From contig JAAETJ010001012.1 in assembly GCA_024228495.1 (NCBI GenBank), positions 1 through 64,000 of the forward strand: a stretch of DNA of 64,000 nucleotides, given 5' to 3'. Each line of letters opens with the position of its first letter. The stretch's first letter is position 1. Made by a program: the position numbers and the translations under genes. The notes beneath the pieces were generated by a model. That model did not search any database. It was given only the letters and a program-made list of their open reading frames with translations, and was not told the DNA's origin. This DNA comes from a bacterium (GTDB lineage: Bacteria > Pseudomonadota > Alphaproteobacteria > Rhizobiales > JAKIUO01). Shown here in pieces: positions 60,603-64,000 of the stretch.

Positions 60603-61919
60603 TTGACGCAAGACATCCCCCAGGCACCACAAGTTGCCGCGCACAGCCAAACGAGCGAGGACGATATTGCCGCGCTCATGCTTGATGTAGGGCGCAAGGC
60701 GCGCGCGGCCGCCAATACGCTGGCCATTACCACAACGCAAAAAAAAAATGACGCGTTGCTGGCCGCAGCTACCGCGATCCATGATCAGGCTGATATCATA
60801 CTTGCGGCCAATACCAAGGATCTCGAAACGGCTGCCTCGAACAATATGTCTGATGCACTGAAAGATCGCTTGATGCTCGATCACGATCGCATCAACGCGA
60901 TGGCCACCGGTCTTGAAGCCATCGCAGCATTGGCCGATCCGGTTGGCGAGCTGATCGCCGAATGGCGCCGCCCCAACGGACTTGAAATTTCGCGCGTACG
61001 CACCCCGCTCGGCGTCATCGGCATTATTTATGAAAGCCGTCCCAATGTCACCGCCGACGCCGGCGCTTTGTGCCTGAAAGCTGGCAATGCCAGTATCTTG
61101 CGTGGTGGCTCGGACAGTTTTCATTCCAGCAATGCCATTCATCAATGTTTGCTTGCCGGTCTGCAACATGCCGCCCTGCCCAGCGTCGCCATCCAGATGG
61201 TGCCAACCATTGATCGGGCCGCCGTCGGCGCAATGCTCACCGGCCTTGAAGGCAATATGGATGTCATCGTGCCCCGTGGCGGTAAAAGCCTCGTGAGCCG
61301 TGTCCAGCAAGACGCGCGTGTGCCCGTATTCGCTCATCTCGAGGGTCTGGTCCACACCTATATCGATGTCTCCGCAGATCCTGACATGGCCCTTGCTATC
61401 GTCCTCAATGCCAAGATGCGCCGCACGGGCGTCTGCGGTGCCACCGAAACGTTGCTGATAGACCGTAATGGTGCCAAGGAACGACTGCTGCCCATCGTGA
61501 CAGCTTTGCTCGATGCAGGATGCGAAGTGCGCGGCGATGAAACCGTCGGGCTCATAGATCAGCGGATCATCCCGGTTAAATTAAATGATTGGTCAACCGA
61601 GTATCTCGATGCGATCATTTCCATCAAATGCGTCGATGGCGTTGCGGGGGCCATAGCCCATATCGAGCGCTATAGCTCGCATCACACCGAATGTATCATT
61701 GCCGAGAACCCTGTCGCGGTGGCCACCTTCCTCAATGAAGTCGACAGCGCCATCGTCATGCATAACGCCTCGACCCAGTTCGCCGATGGCGGAGAATTTG
61801 GCATGGGCGCCGAAATCGGCATCGCCACAGGACGCATGCACGCACGAGGCCCCATCGGCGTCGAACAGCTGACCTCGTTTAAATATGTGGTGCATGGTTC
61901 TGGGCAGGTAAGGCCATAG
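60603..61919 (+). CDS. proA: Glutamate-5-semialdehyde dehydrogenase (gamma-glutamyl phosphate reductase)
   Basis: [45 protein letters not shown]...[53 protein letters not shown] start. Confidence 0.96.
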   Translation: MTQDIPQAPQVAAHSQTSEDDIAALMLDVGRKARAAANTLAITTTQKKNDALLAAATAIHDQADIILAANTKDLETAASNNMSDALKDRLMLDHDRINAMATGLEAIAALADPVGELIAEWRRPNGLEISRVRTPLGVIGIIYESRPNVTADAGALCLKAGNASILRGGSDSFHSSNAIHQCLLAGLQHAALPSVAIQMVPTIDRAAVGAMLTGLEGNMDVIVPRGGKSLVSRVQQDARVPVFAHLEGLVHTYIDVSADPDMALAIVLNAKMRRTGVCGATETLLIDRNGAKERLLPIVTALLDAGCEVRGDETVGLIDQRIIPVKLNDWSTEYLDAIISIKCVDGVAGAIAHIERYSSHHTECIIAENPVAVATFLNEVDSAIVMHNASTQFADGGEFGMGAEIGIATGRMHARGPIGVEQLTSFKYVVHGSGQVRP

Positions 61920-61947
61920 CTTTAAGAACAACTGGAAGGCTACCAGA

Positions 61948-62379
61948 TTGGGCAAGCAAGATAATCTTGAAGGTGGCTGTTTGTGCGGCGCTGTGCGATA
62001 TGAAGTTGCAGAGCCGTTTAGCAATGTCGAAGTTTGCCATTGCTCGCAATGCGCGCGCTGGACGGGGCATTTGCTTTCCTCTTTCACAGTACAAAAGAAC
62101 AAATTGACACTCGATGGAGACGAAAATATCGGCTGGTATCAATCAAGCGAACTGGCCAGACGGGGGTTTTGTAAAACCTGCGGATCAAGCCTGTTTTGGG
62201 AGCGTAACAACGCAACCAAAACCGATATTCTGGTCGGCTCACTGGACCGATCCTCCGACCAACCCACCGGCCTTAAAACAACGCGCCATATCTACGTCGC
62301 TGACAAGGGAGACTATTACGATATCGGTGATGGTGTCGTTCAGTTCCCGCAATATGGCAAGGACCCGGAGGAGGGGTAG
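61948..62379 (+). CDS. GFA (glutathione-dependent formaldehyde-activating / CENP-V) family protein
   Basis: GGCLCGAVRYEV...VCHCSQCARWTGH...RGFCKTCGSSLFW; TTG start. Confidence 0.9.
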   Translation: MGKQDNLEGGCLCGAVRYEVAEPFSNVEVCHCSQCARWTGHLLSSFTVQKNKLTLDGDENIGWYQSSELARRGFCKTCGSSLFWERNNATKTDILVGSLDRSSDQPTGLKTTRHIYVADKGDYYDIGDGVVQFPQYGKDPEEG

Positions 62380-62685
62380 TCAGGATGTACGCTCACGCAG
62401 CCATTGCGCAAATGTTTTCTCGTTCATTTCGTTGGCCCCAAGGGTGATCACCATGCTGGTCGCTTCGACTTCGCTTCGACTTCGCTTGCGGTCAGATTGA
62501 GTCCATTTATGCCCAGAAAAGAATAAGCGGCCAAAAACCCTGTTCTCTTGTTGCCATCAACAAACGGATGATTTCAGACAATAGCTATCGTATAGGCCGC
62601 CGCCAGTGCGCACAAATCTGGTGCGGGATCTTCATAAGCAAATAATTGCTGCGGACGGTCATCAGCCACCACCAGCAATCCCTCA
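62380..62685 (-). pseudogene. Doc/Fic-family toxin remnant
   Basis: [61 protein letters not shown] then an 11-bp tandem duplication frameshift, then [26 protein letters not shown]. Confidence 0.85.
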
Positions 62686-62752
62686 TCCCACCCCTCTCCC
62701 CCATTTTTATTTTGGAGGGGAACGGGAACAAAATGTGCCTCGATTGAGGCCG

Positions 62753-64000
62753 TTATGCGCTTTCTTCCATCGCCTCAAGCTCGTCTATCAAGCCTTCGAT
62801 CATGGCGAGGCCCTTGCCCCAAAAGGCGGGATTGGACGCATCCAGCCCGAAGGGGGCGAGCAGTTCTTTGTGATGTTTGGAGCCACCGGCGCGCAGCATG
62901 TCGAAATATTTTTCGGCGAAGCCGTCTTCAGCGTTTTGATAGACCGCATAAAGGGAGTTCACGAGGCAATCGCCAAACGCGTAGGCGTAGACGTAAAAGG
63001 GCGAGTGGATAAAATGCGGGATATAGGACCAGTAGTTTTCATAGCCCTCATGCAGGCGAATATTGGGACCAAGGCTTTCTTCTTGCACGCTCATCCAAAG
63101 TTCGCCAATGCGCTCTGAGGTCAGTTCGCCTGACTTGCGCTCCGTGTGCAATTTCCGCTCGAACGTATAAAATGCGATCTGGCGCACTACCGTATTGATC
63201 ATATCCTCCACCTTACCAGCGATCATCACCTTGCGCTCGGTCGGTGATTTGGCCTTGTCGAGCAGGGCACGGAAGGTCAGCATTTCGCCAAACACAGAAG
63301 CGGTTTCTGCCAGGGTCAACGGTGTTTGGGCCATCAGCGGTCCCTGCCCGGCAGCCAGCACCTGATGGACGCCATGGCCAAGCTCATGGGCGAGGGTCAT
63401 CACATCACGTGGCTTGCCAAGATAGTTCAGCAAGATATAGGGATGTGCGCTGGGCACCGTGGGGTGCGAGAATGCACCCGGGGTCTTGCCTTTGCGCACC
63501 GGTGCATCGATCCAACCCTTGTCGAAAAACGGTTCCGCAATCTGCGCCATTTCGGAAGCAAAACCGTCATATGCACCAAGCACCGTTTCGCGCGCCTCCA
63601 CCCAACTATAGACGCGGTTGCTATCCATTGGCAGCGGCGCATTGCGATCCCAGAAATCCAGTTTTTCCTCACCAAACCATTTGGCTTTCAAGGCATAATA
63701 GCGATGGCTTAGTCGCGGATAAGCATCCACCACAGCGCTTTCGAGGGCATCCACCACTTCTTTTTCGACGCGATTCCCCAGATGGCGGCTATCAGCAATA
63801 TCCTTGAAACCGCGCCAACGATTGGAAATCTCTACATCTTTAGACAGCGTATTGGTGATAAGCGAAAACAGGCGGATATTTTCGCCCAGCACCTTAGAAA
63901 TAGCAGCGGCTCCCTTGCAGCGTTTGTCACCGTCCGGGTCAGATAAAAGATTCAAAGCCGCCTCAAGTGCCAGCTGTTTACCATCTACTTCAAAGCGAAG
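62753..64000 (-). CDS. pepF: M3 family oligoendopeptidase F (partial, 5' end beyond window)
   Basis: DVMTLAHELGHGVHQVLA (HEXXH) and M3 motifs; the frame stays open to the window edge. Confidence 0.93.
   Translation of the reverse strand, partial: LRFEVDGKQLALEAALNLLSDPDGDKRCKGAAAISKVLGENIRLFSLITNTLSKDVEISNRWRGFKDIADSRHLGNRVEKEVVDALESAVVDAYPRLSHRYYALKAKWFGEEKLDFWDRNAPLPMDSNRVYSWVEARETVLGAYDGFASEMAQIAEPFFDKGWIDAPVRKGKTPGAFSHPTVPSAHPYILLNYLGKPRDVMTLAHELGHGVHQVLAAGQGPLMAQTPLTLAETASVFGEMLTFRALLDKAKSPTERKVMIAGKVEDMINTVVRQIAFYTFERKLHTERKSGELTSERIGELWMSVQEESLGPNIRLHEGYENYWSYIPHFIHSPFYVYAYAFGDCLVNSLYAVYQNAEDGFAEKYFDMLRAGGSKHHKELLAPFGLDASNPAFWGKGLAMIEGLIDELEAMEESA

Noticed and set aside
60369-61355. 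328-aa ORF on - strand
   Set aside because: Antisense to clear proA coding sequence; no recognisable family.
62606-63118. 170-aa ORF on + strand
   Set aside because: Antisense to pepF.
1-64000. tRNA or rRNA genes
   Set aside because: Scanned intergenic gaps by eye for T-arm GGTTCGAATCC-like motifs and rRNA signatures and saw none convincing; tRNAscan-SE would be decisive.

Overview
64-kb window from what looks like an alphaproteobacterial chromosome (rph/hrcA/grpE neighbourhood, DUF2794, glutamyl-Q tRNA(Asp) synthetase). No rRNA, tRNA or CRISPR array was recognised by eye. Most of it is core genome: htpG, rph, hrcA, grpE, ggt, apbE/rseC, gluQ, cfa, glpD/glpK, a YbbA/YbbP-type ABC exporter, tesA-like, ppsA, lutABC, manC, ETF-QO, ruvA/B/C, yebC, proA, pepF. 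The unusual content points to sulfur metabolism at three separate sites. (1) 49.8-54.5 kb: a dissimilatory APS reductase locus (aprM-aprB-aprA) followed by two perfect hairpins, a 116-aa orphan, a 52-aa ORF absent from the supplied ORF track, and an FKBP/SlyD-type PPIase. (2) 1.4-5.5 kb: a tightly coupled operon of family-III CoA transferase, acyl-CoA-dehydrogenase-fold protein and ThDP enzyme. The ACAD-like protein lacks a Glu at both usual catalytic-base positions and carries Arg84, as expected for a 3-sulfinopropionyl-CoA-desulfinase-like enzyme rather than a dehydrogenase. (3) 18.5-19.0 kb: a secreted Gly/Asn/Tyr-repeat protein resembling sulfur globule proteins. Decayed mobile or pseudogene DNA lies next to each site: IS5, IS982 and IS630 at 0.2-1.3 kb, RAYT and IS66 at 19.3-20.1 kb, and an ABC-exporter fragment at 49.5 kb. 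Other observations include a candidate 6S-like structured RNA (9.88-10.04 kb), a decayed Doc toxin (62.4 kb), a palindromic repeat pair upstream of ruvA, two YafK-type L,D-transpeptidase paralogues (one with an extreme Lys/Arg-rich tail) and a small lipoprotein-like ORF without a normal start codon.
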